Below, in pieces: positions 1 to 14,032 of a stretch of 64,000 nt of DNA. The notes beneath the pieces are model-generated. The model worked only from the letters and a program-made list of their open reading frames with translations, made no database searches and was not told where the DNA came from. The position numbers and the translations under genes are program-made. Each line of letters opens with the position of its first letter. The stretch's first letter is position 1. This DNA is from Epiperipatus broadwayi (Eukaryota; Onychophora; Udeonychophora; Euonychophora; Peripatidae): contig JAQFVV010000324.1 of assembly GCA_028023455.1 (NCBI GenBank), positions 496,001 to 560,000 of the forward strand. The letters are read 5' to 3'.

Positions 1-3000
1 TTACTAGCTTTCTAACAATTGTATTATTTGTATTCCTAATAATCACTAATAATAGGTAGACCAAAGAAATAATATAACCTTTTTTATTTTGTTGGATAAA
101 GTCCTTTGAAATATAAAATATTATACTGTGCTGAAAACACAAATATTGGCAATGAATCCTAAAAAAGAGACCAAAGTTTTATTTAAAAAAAATTAAAATA
201 CAGAAAAAATTCTTTTTTTCATTAATCAGAAAAAAGTAAATTCTTTTAATTTTTGTATGTCATCAACCCAAATAATAAAAAAAAATCTCCAAAATAAATC
301 CCCCAAATATAAATATTTTAAATATTTCATGTTGATTTTAATAATAAAAATTTAGTAAATAATGAAATGCAAATCAGAACACAAAGCACGCACACAAAAA
401 AATATTTTATCATGAAATGGCAGAAGATAATAATTTTGGAAAAGAATTGCATTGCTTTTTTATATAGTATAAAATTAAATAAATGGTAGGAATAAAAAAC
501 TATTAAAGAGTTTAATAAAATTTTCGACATTTACTAAAATTAATTCGATAATCACACCAGCCATTTTATTATTCTACTATAAACAAAACTATTAAAAAGA
601 TTTCAGATGTTGAATGAATAAAAGATGATGAATCGACAAAAAAAATTTTTTTTAATGCAAGCACATGAAAAATCAAAAATGTTTGCATATACAAGATATT
701 ATTATTTTTTTTATAAAAAATGGCAGAGATTTTGTATGATTGATTGTAACCAAAAATCAGAATAGTTATATATTCTCCTAACAGGTTTGACGTCTGGTAT
801 TTACGTCGTTGATATAAGTTCTTTGTGGCTAATTTTATTTATAAATCTTTTTAGTACATTGAGGAAGAAAAATTTAAATTGTTTATAAACTTTTTTTTTT
901 AAATTAAAGATTCTTCTTTCCTATGTTAGTGTACATATATTTAAAAAAAATTGCTCGGCTGTCTTCAATTTATGTGTGTGTGTTTAACTTCCATTTTATA
1001 TACCTTTAATTACAGTTTTGTACTTATGAGACTTTTTAACTTTTAAAGACTTTTTAAACCAGCAATCAGATTTCCAGTTTTCACGACACGAATGAATTCT
1101 CAACTGATTGCTTAAATCATTTAAGCTCTGATGATTTTTCTGCTCGTGAAGTGGCGCAAATTTATTTTTTAGTTTTGGTCTAAAATATTAGGCAGTCGCT
1201 GCTTTCTATCTTGAGTATAAATTATTATGGGGGTTCATATTTTATAAAATGCAAATGAGATTTTGGTAATAAACCTGATGTTTTTTAAAAGTTAATTACC
1301 AAATTAAGAAAAAAAAATCCTTTACAATCTAATTTTAAAATAATTTTCTATTACTTTTTTAAAAACTATCTATAGTTTATAAAGTTCAAAACAAACTTCG
1401 TGCCTGTTATCTGAGGTTTGATATAGATGGAGCTTGGATATTTTTTTAAAGAAATAATCGTTTAATAGTTACTTGGCTGTACTTAAATAAAGTAAAACAA
1501 TTAAGAAAAACATTTCATGAAATGAAATGTAATTACCCTAGTGGATAATGTCATTTTTTAATGTTTTTCTGCGAAAAAATTTTGCTCTGAAGTAAGTTAT
1601 TTAAAATAATTTTACCTATGTATATGCAAGAATGTATATATATATATATTACAATAAGATAAATTAAAGCACAAATAGTATCAGAGATGTGACCTCCAAT
1701 TATCTAATGCTAAATCTATTAAAATCAATTTATTAGAAATTAAATTTAAATAGACCTGGAGGAATGAAAATACTGTAGTTCAAAATGGTAATCTAAAGGA
1801 AAAATAACTAAAGAGTATTAAATATGAAATGTAATACAGACCTATATCAATGTGATCCCTTGAGAGATCTTTATTTGAGCACTTTAAGCTCGTTAAAATT
1901 AAGTATAGAAAATATATGGGTTGTTGTGAAAGATTTATAATGATATTAAAAATAATAATGGTAAATTAACATGTGAAGGTGTGTTTACATAAGATTTATA
2001 AGACATGTAGGTCATAAATGAGAATGAACCAGCATACAGTATTTTAATTTCTGACCCTAGGGATCATTGATGGCAAACATTGTATCGTTATAAAGGGTAG
2101 GAATCATTTCAAAAATATTTTAATTAAATAGAAGACTTTTAAAAATTAAAAAGTAAAACCATTTTAATAAAATAGAGTTAATATCTATTAAATTATATAG
2201 ATAGAAAAAAAAATTATATAGATGTTAGACAAAGGAATTTTGAAAACACTGAAAAAAATTTCTATAATTAAAACAAATTAAAAGACATCTAATTAATTAA
2301 AGAAATTGCTATACAAAAAGCATCAGATATTAATAAGATACAAAGAAATATAGTAAAGTAAAAACATAGAGAATAGCATGGTTGAGGAAAATATCTCAAC
2401 AAAGAGGGGACGTTAATTTTTTAGTTAAAATAAACATGTTTCGTGGTTACCCACTAAAAGAAGGCTATATATAAAAGTGTGTGTGGGGGGGTTGTTTTTT
2501 AAAAACAAAGAAGATATCAGATCAAGTCAGATTGAGATCATTAACAAGATTCTTATTAAAAACGAAAAGAAGCATATTCAGTTATGAGAAAGAATGTAAA
2601 CACCATAGTAATTTAAAAACATATTTCAAGTACCCAGCATAGGCATAAGTATTTTACATAATGCAATTATCACATAGTTCCTCAGAGTAGACTTTTGTGT
2701 CTCTTGATTCACAAGGTAATGCCCTAGCAGAAGTATTATAAGATATGTTGTCAGTGTTTGAAAATTAGTCTATATTGTTAATAATAAAATTACAGAAAAT
2801 TCTATATTAATAATCGGCTAGCAGAAATGCAACCATTTATGACAAACCCATCAAGAAAGTTTGGATTAGGGTAAGCTGCACTGCCATGCATCTAGAAAAT
2901 ATATACTTCAGATAAGATACTTAAATTGTAAACTTACACAACTATATTAAATTCATAGTAAAAAATGTACATATTTGTTTATTTTTTGTATGCCTAAAAT

Positions 3001-3570
3001 ATCAATTTTCTTGTATTAATATAATATTTTTAATAAGATTGTTTTTTGTATGTAATATTTTAATTAAATATAAACCTTCATAATGATTTAAAGACAGTTA
3101 TTTTAGATTGTTTGTTGTTTACCATCTGATAAATAGTTATAAATATATTTTGATAATATAAGATCAATTACACATATCCTACAAATATGGAACATGATAA
3201 TACATCAAAGAAATCTACGAATGATTTACCCTATTACAATTTTAATCATTATTTATAAAGATTTCATTAATAATTCATGAAACATTAGTTTAGTCATCCA
3301 TTCTATGTGTTTGTGCTTGTAATCATACTTAATATTATATATATATATATATATTCTGTTTTTACTCTTAGTATTAACTTTAACTCATTCTTATTACTTG
3401 CTTAATATTAATACTCATTGTGACTAAGGATCACACTCAATGCTAGATTATGGTTAAAAATGTTTAATATGATTAAGTAGGAGAATTGTAGTTAAGAATA
3501 GATATGTCAAATATTACTGGCAATGCTTTCATTATGAAATGGTACCCAGAGGAATATTAATTATTTTACT
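1..3570. other. AT-rich DNA without a recognised gene
   Basis: Both strands are dense in stops and homopolymer A/T runs. I see only short (TA)n tracts (near 1,636 and 3,337) and no transposon or exon motif that I can name. The one open frame near the left edge, at 327-530, is low-complexity and hydrophobic and looks like chance. Confidence 0.6.
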
Positions 3571-3670
3571 ACATAAATAAAATTTTAATGTATACATATA
3601 TATATATTAGACAGAAAGTCACATAAATAAAATTTTAATGTATACATATATATATATTAGACAGAAAGTC
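3571..3670. repeat. Perfect tandem duplication, 2 x 50 bp
   Basis: Positions 3571-3620 and 3621-3670 are identical and adjacent. Each unit holds an internal (TA)n tract. Perfect identity indicates a recent event. Confidence 0.95.
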
Positions 3671-4194
3671 AGAGATAGATGTTAAAAACTCATGCTGTAG
3701 CTACAGTTAACAAATCAGAAGTTAGCATAATTCATCATTACTTCAACGATTATTTTTGTTAACTATTTAATGATAATAATATATCTCCTCCCTCTCTTAA
3801 TAATATAATTTTATCTGAAAATTAATATTTTGAAAATATGATAGCAATATCATAAGACCAACTGTATGTTCTTTAGTTTACAGGTGTCATGATTTGGCAT
3901 CAACAATTATAAGATAAGTGAAGAGTTATAAACTTTTTATAAAAATATATTTCACTGAAAACATAAACATAATTTTCATGAAAAGTTATCTCAAAAATAT
4001 ATTAATGAAATACAAACATTTCTCACTTTTATTTGAACAATATGGCTGAGAAGAATTCAATGGATAGTTGGATTTTTAAAAGCTGAAGTTTTTCAGGCAG
4101 AAATTTTTGAATAAGAAATTAAACAATAGATTTTCAAAATGCTGAGTAAATATAACAAAGAACCAATATATGGTTCATACTGTAATGGTATGGA

Positions 4195-7100
4195 CATGAT
4201 GTATATTAGAAGATGATCATCATAAAAACATCACAATAAATGTCATAAGCAATAAACAGCATTGGAAATAATAAACAATGATTAAGGTGTAAATCTAACA
4301 TTACCAAAAATAATTATCATGGGTCATACTTTGTGAGTGGATTTTAAAGAAGTACACTATAAAATTCAAAGCTAATCGTCATCTAGCCAATGTCAGATTT
4401 ATGGATATTATAAAAGCAATTATCAATATTTTTTTGCATGTGCGTGCACAAGTTCTAAAAATAACTGTAAAAACAATTTCTATCTTAAAAATACTGAGAT
4501 CGTTATATTAAAACAGATCATCATCAATGTTCTTATCCATCTGCTATATTGAATGTACTGTCTATTAATAAATTAATGATAATCCTGAAATATATAAATA
4601 AAATGATGTAGGTAAAGTAGACTTTACTTTTAGGTTATTCAAATAATTTTATATAAAACCATATGCATGTTGACACATACTGTTATGTTCAAACTAGCTT
4701 GGGATTATAAGAATTCTAGGGATTGTGACTGAGATTTTGAACATAAAACATACACATATATAATACTTAATTTGTTCTAGCATTAAATATCATCATTGGA
4801 ATAATTTACAAATTTATTAAATCAATACTCTATGAAGAAATCAGTGACACACACTCATAATTCAGGGAACAGATAGCTAAAAAATAAACACACAAAAAAT
4901 AATTTCAGAAACTATTTTTAAAAACAATTTAATGAAGTTAATTAATCAACACAAAAATAATAATTTTACAAAATAATAATGTTATAAATTCAAAGTTTTA
5001 CATATTGATCAATTCTATATATAATTTCACATAACACAAATAATTATTATTAAATAATAACTCATTTAGTTTAAATGAGTTGCTTGCTCCCTTACAAAGA
5101 AAAAATAATAATGTTAATTTAAACCTTTCTCTCCTTTCTCTTTTTAAAATGTGGATGTTCTCAAGATCTAGTGACAATTTTAATCATATTTACTTTTTTC
5201 ATATTGGATTGTAATATTTTCTATTGATAAAAATTATTGAACAAAATATTTCTTATTTAAATTCCATTTTCAAAATGGGAAATGAATTTTGAGACATCAC
5301 AAAAAAAAATGTCTTAGAATTTAAAATTAAACTTATTATTATCAAAATTATTAGACAGTAAAAGCAGCTCTATTTTATCACAATTACATATCTATGACTT
5401 ATACTCTTAAAAATATATATTTTCAAATAAAAATATAATCATATTCATGTAATTTTTTAATTTAAAATAAATATTTTACAAATATTTGCATAAATAAGCT
5501 TAAATATATAAATAAATGACTGAAAATTGCAATTGTTATTTTAAAAATATTAAAATCCATAAAAGAAAACATGCTCTGAAATGCCTCTGGCCAAATAATC
5601 TGCCAATCAGTGATGCTGTTGCTTTTTAGCATCATAATACAACCAATCAGAAATTGTCATTATTGCTTTTATATTCAAATTAAAGTGATATCTTCCAATT
5701 TTTTAACTAATAATTTTAGTAATAATTTCTACTAAGAAAAAATATTTAGTGGAAAACTAACTTATAGATAACTGTAAAATAATAAAGAAAATTCAAAGTG
5801 ATATCAGCATCAAAATAATATGCCAAAATTAATGACTTTGTAACGGTTGCCCAATATATTAAACAAGTAAAAAAATATTTTAAACAAGTTTTAAAAAATT
5901 ATTCAATATTCTTAAATTTTGACTTTTTTTATATAAAATACATTTATAAATATATTAGATATACCCTATCATACTTCATTTTACTAAAGAATTATTTCTT
6001 TACCCAGTACTCTCTTGTAAATCTTGCAAGAAGTATAGCCAATCTTTTTGTTTCAGAACTTTTTATAGCTTCTCAACAGTTAATTTCTTCCAATTGACTT
6101 TCCTTTTTTTTGTAGCTCCAAATTTTACTTTAATAATTATTTTCCTTTTAGTTCTTCTATATAACTTTTGCTTCATTAGTTCCAGGTTTTGATATTAATA
6201 ATTATTTTCATGTCATGTTAATATCAGTTGAGAAAGTCATGATTTTAATGAATCAATATATAAACCTTGTTGATAGTTTTGGTCAGAGGTGTATCCTTTT
6301 ACTACTTTCTTATTAGTGAACTTGATTATATAGTTAAGCCAGTAATGGCCAGTTTTTAATAAGAGTTCAACACATGGTTTTTGTTGATTTTATACTATTA
6401 TGCTGCTTTTCAAAAATCTTTTTTAATTAATAGTTAGATCAATTTAGCATCAGAATTACAAACTAAACTTCTGATGATTTTCCTCATCACTTCTGAACTG
6501 TCTACTGAATTCTACTGCTCACACTGACTTTTGCTTTTTAAAAAAAACCTGATATCAATATTTCATCCAATCACATGCCTACCTCAAAAATTAATACATT
6601 AAGTATTGAGCAATTGATTTTTTTCCTACAAGAAATATTATCTTCTCATTTAAAAAAAAATCTTTATACTGAATTTGAAAAAACAACTTTTCTTTTGAGA
6701 TAAAATTCCAATTCTTTGTTGTTATTCTTTTAATTACTTAAAAAACAAAATATTTTATTTATATATTAATTTCAAAAACAACCTTTCTTCAGAGATAAAT
6801 CCCAATATGTTGTTGTTGTTTTTAATTATTTGAAAAATAAAATACACTATTTATACAGTAATTTAAAACACACACTTTATTTCTGCAGAGATAAAGATCT
6901 TAATCCAATTTAATGAATTAATAAATAACTTTTACATTTTTTAATCAATTCTTAAACAGCTTCAGAAAATTTTAGTTCTTTAAATAAATGGAGCTACATA
7001 AAAAGCAAAAACCTGTTGTCCCTTTTTTCTTTTACAATTATCCACAATAAAATGAAAACATTTATCTTATTGTTATAATAATTTTAAAATTTTCAGATGA

Positions 7101-7210
7101 TCATTTTACATATGTAACTTTTAATAATTTTAATCTAACTAAAAAAAAATTCGTAACTAAGCTATCCTGCAGATGGCATGAGAAAAAATAATTTTTCTCA
7201 TTTTCTCCCA
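4195..7210. repeat. Old dispersed repeat, copy 1
   Basis: This stretch aligns by eye, in order and in the same orientation, with 10,385-12,570. Shared blocks include the ATCATCATAAAAACATCACA block near the left end, the CAGCATTGGAAATAA block, the 'ACACATACTGTTATG/ACACACATATTGTGATG' region, the 'TTTTTATAGCTT' block and the CCTGCAG block near the right end. This copy is about 0.8 kb longer, mainly because of extra sequence around 5.15-6.0 kb. No coding motif was recognised; it may be an ancient transposon or a segmental duplication. Confidence 0.6.
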
Positions 7211-7314
7211 CTTAAATAAAACTAAAATCATTAATACTGATGATAATATCTTATCTTGATTACTTTCCCATTTGTTTTATTCTCATTTACATCTAAAAGA
7301 AAATAAACCTAAAG

Positions 7315-7375
7315 CATGTGTGGTTGAAAATGCAAAGGTAGGGACATCTACAGGTCTTAACCACAAGCTTACACA
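7315..7375. repeat. Fragment of the 48-kb foldback family
   Basis: The stretch GGGACATCTACAGGTCTTAA followed by CCACAAGCTTAC matches, with small changes, the arm of the foldback element at 48.2-48.6 kb (GGGACCTCTACAGGTCTTAA, CCACAAGCTTAC). It is an isolated arm without its partner. Confidence 0.6.
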
Positions 7376-7494
7376 AAGAATTTTTATTGCTAATATTATT
7401 TTTTTGAAAAGTGTCTCAAGAGATGGGCATTATAAATGCCCTGTATATTTTTTGATCTTCTCATATAAAGACATTTTCCCATAAAATTATGCAT

Positions 7495-7890
7495 CAATAT
7501 ACGGACTTTTTCAGTTTGAAAAATTGCTGTGGATGATTGACTGGATTTTGATCTTCAGCCTGCTTGATCATCTTCACTTGAGTAGGGCTAGGATGGGGTA
7601 GAGGTGAACTCCTGTCCATGTGACCCACACTGCTACTGGACATTCCTGGTATTTTTGAACTACTATTATTATTCTTTTCTATTTTACCTCACACTGATTA
7701 TATCTAGTATTTTTTAACAAGTATTCTGTTGATATTATCATTATTACATATGATTGTGATCTTTTATTTTGAAAGTTTGAGGAGTCAAACTTCCTTCTAC
7801 TTTCTGCTTGCATTTGTTGACTCATACTTAAGGAATTCAGAAATTTTGCTACCTGCTCAATTGTTCTTTTGTCTATATACATAATCATTT
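7495..7890 (-). pseudogene. Possible broken exon or retrocopy of a host gene
   Basis: On the minus strand an open stretch from 7888 down to 7679 has a non-repetitive, charged and polar peptide (segments IEQVAKFLNSLSMSQQMQAE and SRRKFDSS). After a stop, a second frame over about 7,495-7,690 encodes an unusually GC-rich, Ser/Pro-rich stretch (SKIPGMSSSSVGHMDRSSP, then LPHPSPTQVKMIKQAEDQ). The lower-AT composition around 7,520-7,650 stands out from its surroundings. It does not resemble any transposon domain I know. The frame change and stops mean it is not an intact exon. It could be a degraded retrocopy of a regulatory protein mRNA, an unrecognised transposon gag, or a decayed exon. I cannot name the parent gene. 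Confidence 0.3.
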
Positions 7891-8299
7891 AATCTAATTT
7901 ATATGACAGGTTATGGCTAATAATTCTTACTATTTAACTATAAAAGTGAAAGCTGTTAAGACTTTCAGCCAAAATACTTAGCCTAAAAAAATTATCTCCT
8001 GAGGTACTTGATATTACATACCATTATGATACTATATGGACCAATATTTATGTGATACAGCATCTTTTTATTCTTAAAATTTTTTGGGTTTGTGTGATAA
8101 TAATTTCCACCAATAGTATGCTGACCTCCAAAGATGATCATAGAACTAGAGCAATTTTGTAGTATTCCTTCATTCTTTTTAATGAAAAATAGTTTTCTAG
8201 ACTGTCAAAACTTTATATATGGTTTTTTCTGGCATTAATCCTGGACGACTTTATATTAAAAAATGGATTGGAATCCTCTTGGTATAGTTCATATTTATA
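7891..8299. other. No recognised feature
   Basis: AT-rich DNA with no motif that I can support. Confidence 0.5.
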
Positions 8300-9480
8300 G
8301 AGATTTGTTTTCTTCTTAAACCCACTTACTAACTTGCATTGTCTCTGCCTTTGAATTTTTATTCTATCCTTTTGTAACAACCCTTTCTTTTTTATCTTTC
8401 ATCTTTATGAAATTGTCACTTAACTAATCTTGAATTGTGTTCACACTCTCTGCTAGTCATATTTTCAACTCCCAATTTCTTTGCTTCTTGTTTATTCTTT
8501 GAGATTTAATCCTATAATTATCCTATTACTTCTTTCTCTGGTTAATTCCAGTTGGTGTTTGTCTCTGTTATCTGAATTATTCTTTTAGCTTCATTTTTTA
8601 TATTATAATCTGCATATAATAAACATCTCTTTTTTTTTTATCCTATACAGTTTTTTGGGGTTATATTCCAGATAGCTTCCTGAAGATTCTGGTTCATTCT
8701 TTGATAGTCAATTTCTCTTTTCTAATCAATTTTATCCTTTTAATCAACATCTTTTGATTCTTTTATTTTCTTATTCTTCACCTTCTGGTTCTCTGTTGTT
8801 TGGGGTATATTTTGAATAGCTTCCTAAACTTGCTCTTTTCTTATCACATTTCTTCATCTTAATTAATGACTTCATAGCAGAATTTCTTCTGATCTCTTTT
8901 GATTATTTTCTCTTTGCTGATTGTTTTTTTACTATCTTTCATAGCATTTTCTTTGCAGAATACTTCTATTTTTTTTTAGCAGTCATCTCATTTTTTCTGC
9001 TCTTTTCTGAATGTCTTCTATTTTTTCTGCCACATCTAAATTTACATGGGCATTTTTTTAATATTTTCTAACCTTTTTCAGTTAAATGCTGATCTTTTTC
9101 TCGACCATACTCTTTCTCCATTTTTTTTTAATTTCTCTTGTTAGCATATATATAACTTTATATTGAATTGCTTTATAATTTTACAAAAAATTATTTTGTA
9201 AAATATTATTTTAAAATATTATTTTGTAAAATAAGTCTCATCTCATCTTCCCTTCCTTACAAGCTTTCATTGTTACTTATTACCTCTGATCTATCTTTTT
9301 TTTGAATCTGACTGAGATGTCACATTACCTCCTCTTTCTTGCAATTGTTTACTATTAATTAATACCTGCAATCAGTATTTCTTTAAATCTAATTCAACTC
9401 CTGTTATTTTTTCTACTTTATTTCCAATTTTTATCTTATTCATACATATGTAACTGGCTTCATCATCCACTTTATTTTTT
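8300..9480 (-). other. Pyrimidine-rich, strand-asymmetric tract
   Basis: The plus strand is strongly T/C rich for more than 1 kb, so the minus strand is purine (A/G) rich. This is the pattern the LINE at 28.5-32.3 kb shows on its coding strand. A loosely repeated block (ATAGCTTCCT with similar flanks near 8,667 and 8,816) suggests internal repetition. No conserved domain survives. A decayed minus-strand Lys/Glu-rich transposon ORF is one explanation. Confidence 0.35.
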
Positions 9481-10384
9481 AATATATATTCATACATGCT
9501 CAAAATTAAGTTCATATTTTAAACCATTTTGATCAATTTTTTCTTAAAGATTCAACTGGCATTCAACAAATAAAAAAGTGAATAATGACCTGAAATCCTG
9601 AGAAAGATAAACAATCCAGCCACTGGGCTATGTGTGCAAAATTTAGCATAAACAGATCAGAAGGGCTATCTCATTTTAAATACCATAAACTACTTAAAAT
9701 CCTAAAAATGAAATAACAAAATCATTGCAATGAGTTTCTCCTTTAAATCTTAGAGACTGTTAAATACAAAAACTTGAAAATTATATGTTGTTCCTTTTTA
9801 AGACTTGAAGGCTGGAATTTATGTTAGAGTCCTATTCAAACTACCATGAAAATCAACTAGAAATATAAAAACTTGAAAGTGCATTGGTATAGTGTCTAGA
9901 TAGAACAATTCATGGAGTTTTGTGAAAACCTTGCATTTTTAAGCTAATAACAAAATCCTCCATTCAATGCCAGTCATGAAAGTACAGTTAAACAAGCTTC
10001 AACATCTCAAAAACCCTCTCCAATTTTCAAAATCTTTCTTTTTTTATCTGTTTTATTGCACTTTTACATGCATATTCTTGAGGTTACAGCCTTAGTAAAT
10101 ATTATCTGTTTTATTTTAAATGTGTATATTTTTACATGTATTTCAACATTACTATTTAGTGCCTATATGACAACTATTTATTATTGAATAATCAAATTAT
10201 TATATATTATCTTATATTTTAACATATGAAACTATTATTTTTATATATTAATTTTGATAAAAATAGACTGTTTCACTTATGTAGTCATTTTTTAATACTG
10301 GCCATTATAATTTGATCACTATTAGGGCCATAGTGGCTCATTATTTATAATAATATGAGTGTGGTGTTTATTGGGGAATGAATG
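9481..10384. other. No recognised gene; short foldback-family fragment
   Basis: Near 10,067-10,107 the stretch ending GGTTACAGCCTTAGTAAATA resembles the outer end of the foldback element at 48.5 kb. The rest holds nothing I recognise. Confidence 0.4.
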
Positions 10385-12570
10385 TGGATGATCATCATAA
10401 AAACATCACAATTGATAGGTATGAACAAAAATCAGCATTGGAAATAAATAATAAACAAAATATGTTATAAACATAACATCACCAGCAATAATCATCAAGA
10501 GTCAACTATCATCCTTTGTGATTGGATTTTAAAAAGGTACACTTGATAAAATGTCAAGCTAATCATCAGCTAGACAATGTCAAACATAAAAAATATAAAA
10601 GCAACCATCAATATTTTTTCTCAATGCAAATAACTGTCAAAATAATTTCTATATTAAAAATGATGGGATCATTCTATCAAAGCTGGTCATCATCAATATT
10701 CTTGGTGTTCTGCTGTATTGAATGTATTATTCATTAATAAACTAATGGTTATCTCAAAATCTATAAATAAATGGTGTAAGTGGACTTTAACAATTTCTTT
10801 AACCTTGTACCATCCAAATAATTCTTTAGAAAATCATATGAATGTTCACAGAGACACACATATTGTGATGCTCAAACTAACTTGTGATCACAAGAATTCT
10901 AGATATAGTGATGAGATCTTGAACAAGAGAAAAAACACATTTATAATAATATGGTCTAGCATTAAATATTATCACTGGAATAATTTACATATTTATTAAA
11001 TCACCACTTTATGATTAAATCAACGCATACTGACAATGAAAAAAAAAAAAAAAAAAAAAAAAAAACCAGGTGGCTGGAAGAATAAACACACACAAAAAAA
11101 AACCTTTATAAACTATTTTTAAAAGCAATTTAATAAAGTATTAAAGAACACAAAATAATAAATTTACAAAATAATAATATGACAAACCAAAAGTTTTACA
11201 TGTTGATCAACCCTATATATAATTTCATATAATGTGTTTATTATTTTCTTCTGTGTTTTTAAATAATAATTCATTTAATCTAAATTAATTCTCCTACAGT
11301 AATCATGCTTAAAGATATTTCACAGTAAAGAAAATAATTTAATTTAATTTAAACTTTCTTCTCCTTGGGGAAATGGAGATGACAAGAATGCACCCATAGT
11401 GTTTTAAACAAATAAATATCTTTTAAACAAATTACTAAAAGAATTAATTCAATATTCTTAATTATTACTCTCTCTATAAAATAACTTTAAATCATGCAAT
11501 AGAAGTTTAATCAATCTTTTGGCTCCAGAACTTTTTATAGCTTTCTCAATGGTTATTTTCATCTAGTTTTCCAGGTTTCAGTTTAATAACTATTTTCATT
11601 TCAGTTTTTCCATTTAGCTTTTGATTCTTTTATAGCTCTAAGTTTATAGTGTAATAATTATTTCCATGTCAAGTTAACATCAATTGAGACAGCTATGATT
11701 TGGATAAATCAATATATATAAGTCTAGTTGAGAGTTTCTCATGGGTATTTTTCTTCTATATTTCTTTTAATGAAATCTATTAAATAGATTAGTAATGATC
11801 AGTTTTTATGATGAGTTCAGCACATGATTTTAATAAATTATATTATTATGCTGTTTTTTAAAAAATCTTTTTAAATAAATAGATCAATTTAACATCAAAA
11901 TTATAAGATGAGATTCTGATTGCTTTTCTCATTGCTGTTCAATTGTTACTGAGTTCAACATCATCTTTTGCTCTTTAAAAAACAATCTTGACATCAACCA
12001 TTCAATTACATGACTAATTCAGAAATTAATGCATTAAGCCTTGCTTTTTGAAAAAAGATTTTCTCTTTAAAAAAAAATTATTTATGCATAATTTTGAAAA
12101 CAATTCTTCTTTAAAGATAAAATCCTAATCCCTTGCCACTGTTTTTTAATTACTTGCAAAACAGAACATTCTATCTATACATTAATTTGAAAACCAACTT
12201 TCTTCAGAGATTTCATTTTTCAGAGGTAAAGGATTGAAATGTCTTTCAATGAATTGTTGAACAACTTTTAGATTTTTAGTAGTTTTTTTAATTATTTATT
12301 TTAATCCTCTCTTTTTTGTTAGTTTTAGAATAAATTAATAACTAAGTAAAACTACACAAGAGTGAAAAATACATATTCCCTCCCCTTCCCCCTTTTTTCT
12401 TTCACAATTATCTCTAATAAAAATTATACATTTATTTTATTGCTATGATGTTTTAAAATTATTATGCAATCAGTTTACATAAATATTTTAATAAATTTCA
12501 CTTAGCTCAATTTCTATTTAATAACTATGTTAGCCTGCAGCCAACATAAGAAGCAATAACCCTTCTCAAT
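10385..12570. repeat. Old dispersed repeat, copy 2
   Basis: Collinear with 4,195-7,210 in the same orientation, with obvious point and length differences. It contains an A run at about 11,039-11,066 that copy 1 lacks. The two open frames inside (10,522-10,737 and 10,718-10,999) have no counterpart frame preserved in copy 1, so they are not treated as genes. Confidence 0.6.
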
Positions 12571-13929
12571 ACATTTATAGAAATGAGATTTAGAAATAGA
12601 TTTGTACAGTAATTGTAGAACCCTTTAATTTTTATTCTTCTTTGATTATATCATCTTTTTAAAATTAGTATAGCTTATATTCTTTTCTGAGACTTTCTAA
12701 TAAGTATAGATGCATGTGTATGTATTAGGTATAGAAAACAAGGCTGGTATTAAATTACCTGATATGGTGAGTATTAAGTATATTGTTAATTTTTGGCGGT
12801 GGATCTTATAAGTTTTCCAATTTCACTATTTTAACTAGATCCTTGAGTTAATGGCAGTAGTTTCTACTTCCTCAATTTTAATTAGTTGCAGATTTCAAGA
12901 AATCTTTGGATATTGCATTAATATATATATATAATAAAAGAAACAAGAACTTTATTAAATAATTGTTATAGCTATTTTACTAATAGATCATGAAGTAAAA
13001 AAATATATTGAAAATTAATAAATCTTTCAAAGAAGAAACCATTATAGGAGTATTGAAGTTGCTTTTTTGATAAAATTTATTTATCTTAAAAAAATCAAAT
13101 CAATAAATAAATTCTATTAATTTTGAGATATCTAATGATTATAGTAGTAAAAATTAAAATGAAAATTTTTATATCCATTGGTTTCAGAAAACATGTTAAT
13201 AGAATGTTTGTCAGAAGTTTGAATTTTTCCAAAGAAGTTCAATATTTCATTTTAGATGATGAAACAATCCAGTATATAATGATAGTAAAGTATTTTCTGA
13301 TGGCATTTGTCTCAAAATTTATATTTTAGTAGCTGTTATAAAAATGAAAAACAAAGTTGGGAATAGAACTTATATCTGTTTAACACCAGTTTGTATTTCA
13401 GATGCCACAAATGTTCCACTTGTAATAATGAAAACACCCCTCTTTATATCATATAAAAGCCCTATTATATTAATAAATACTAGTAGGCAATAAATTCTAC
13501 ACTTTGCCATGAACGTTTTTCAATGCATCAAATGCTTGAGCAAATCAATAAAAGAAATAGATAAAAATTATATCTTTTTATATTTTTGTATCAGTAATAT
13601 AACAAATATAAAAGTGCGAACACATTAAATTTGTTAATGATTTGATAGAAGGTTACCAAGCTTTTTAAGAAGAGAGCAATATCTAAATATTTGCAATAAA
13701 TAATAGTAGAATTTTTTTAAATTATTTATTAGATATAATTTAAGAGCCCTCAGTACCACAATTAGCATATTTACTATATTGATAACTATATGTATAATAT
13801 TTCAGAATATATTATAATGTCTATAAGAAAAATTTTACTAATTGGAGGTATATTATTGTTTGGTTTTAATAATGTAATATTTAGTATAATATATGCTATT
13901 TCTAATTATTCAAAAACGTATAAATGTCT
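12571..13929. other. No recognised feature
   Basis: AT-rich DNA. The short open frame at 13,123-13,329 has no recognisable domain and typical chance composition. Confidence 0.5.
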
Positions 13930-14032
13930 TGTTTGTTAGCCGAGAGGTATCGCAGCCGTCATGCAAGCAAGGAGTTGGTTGGGGGTTCGCGTCCCGGCCG
14001 ATGCTATGACATATGAAAAAAAAAAAAAAACA
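13930..14032 (+). mobile_element. tRNA-derived SINE
   Basis: Pol III-type internal promoter boxes are visible: box A-like TAGCCGAGAGG (13,937-13,947) and box B-like GGTTCGCGTCC (13,984-13,994). They are followed by a short tail GATGCTATGACATATG and an A run. The tail is shared with the minus-strand copy at 56.6 kb, so this is a SINE family rather than a free tRNA gene. The GC-rich body contrasts sharply with its flanks. Loosely similar TATAAAT...TTGTTT sequences on both sides may be a decayed target-site duplication. Confidence 0.8.

Noticed and set aside
1118-1150. CTCTGATGATTTTTCTGCTC with a later GTGAAG
   Set aside because: Arms do not pair and the second core box is missing.
6468-6500. 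TTCTGATGATTTTCC as a hammerhead core
   Set aside because: No stem II and no GAAA box at a workable distance.
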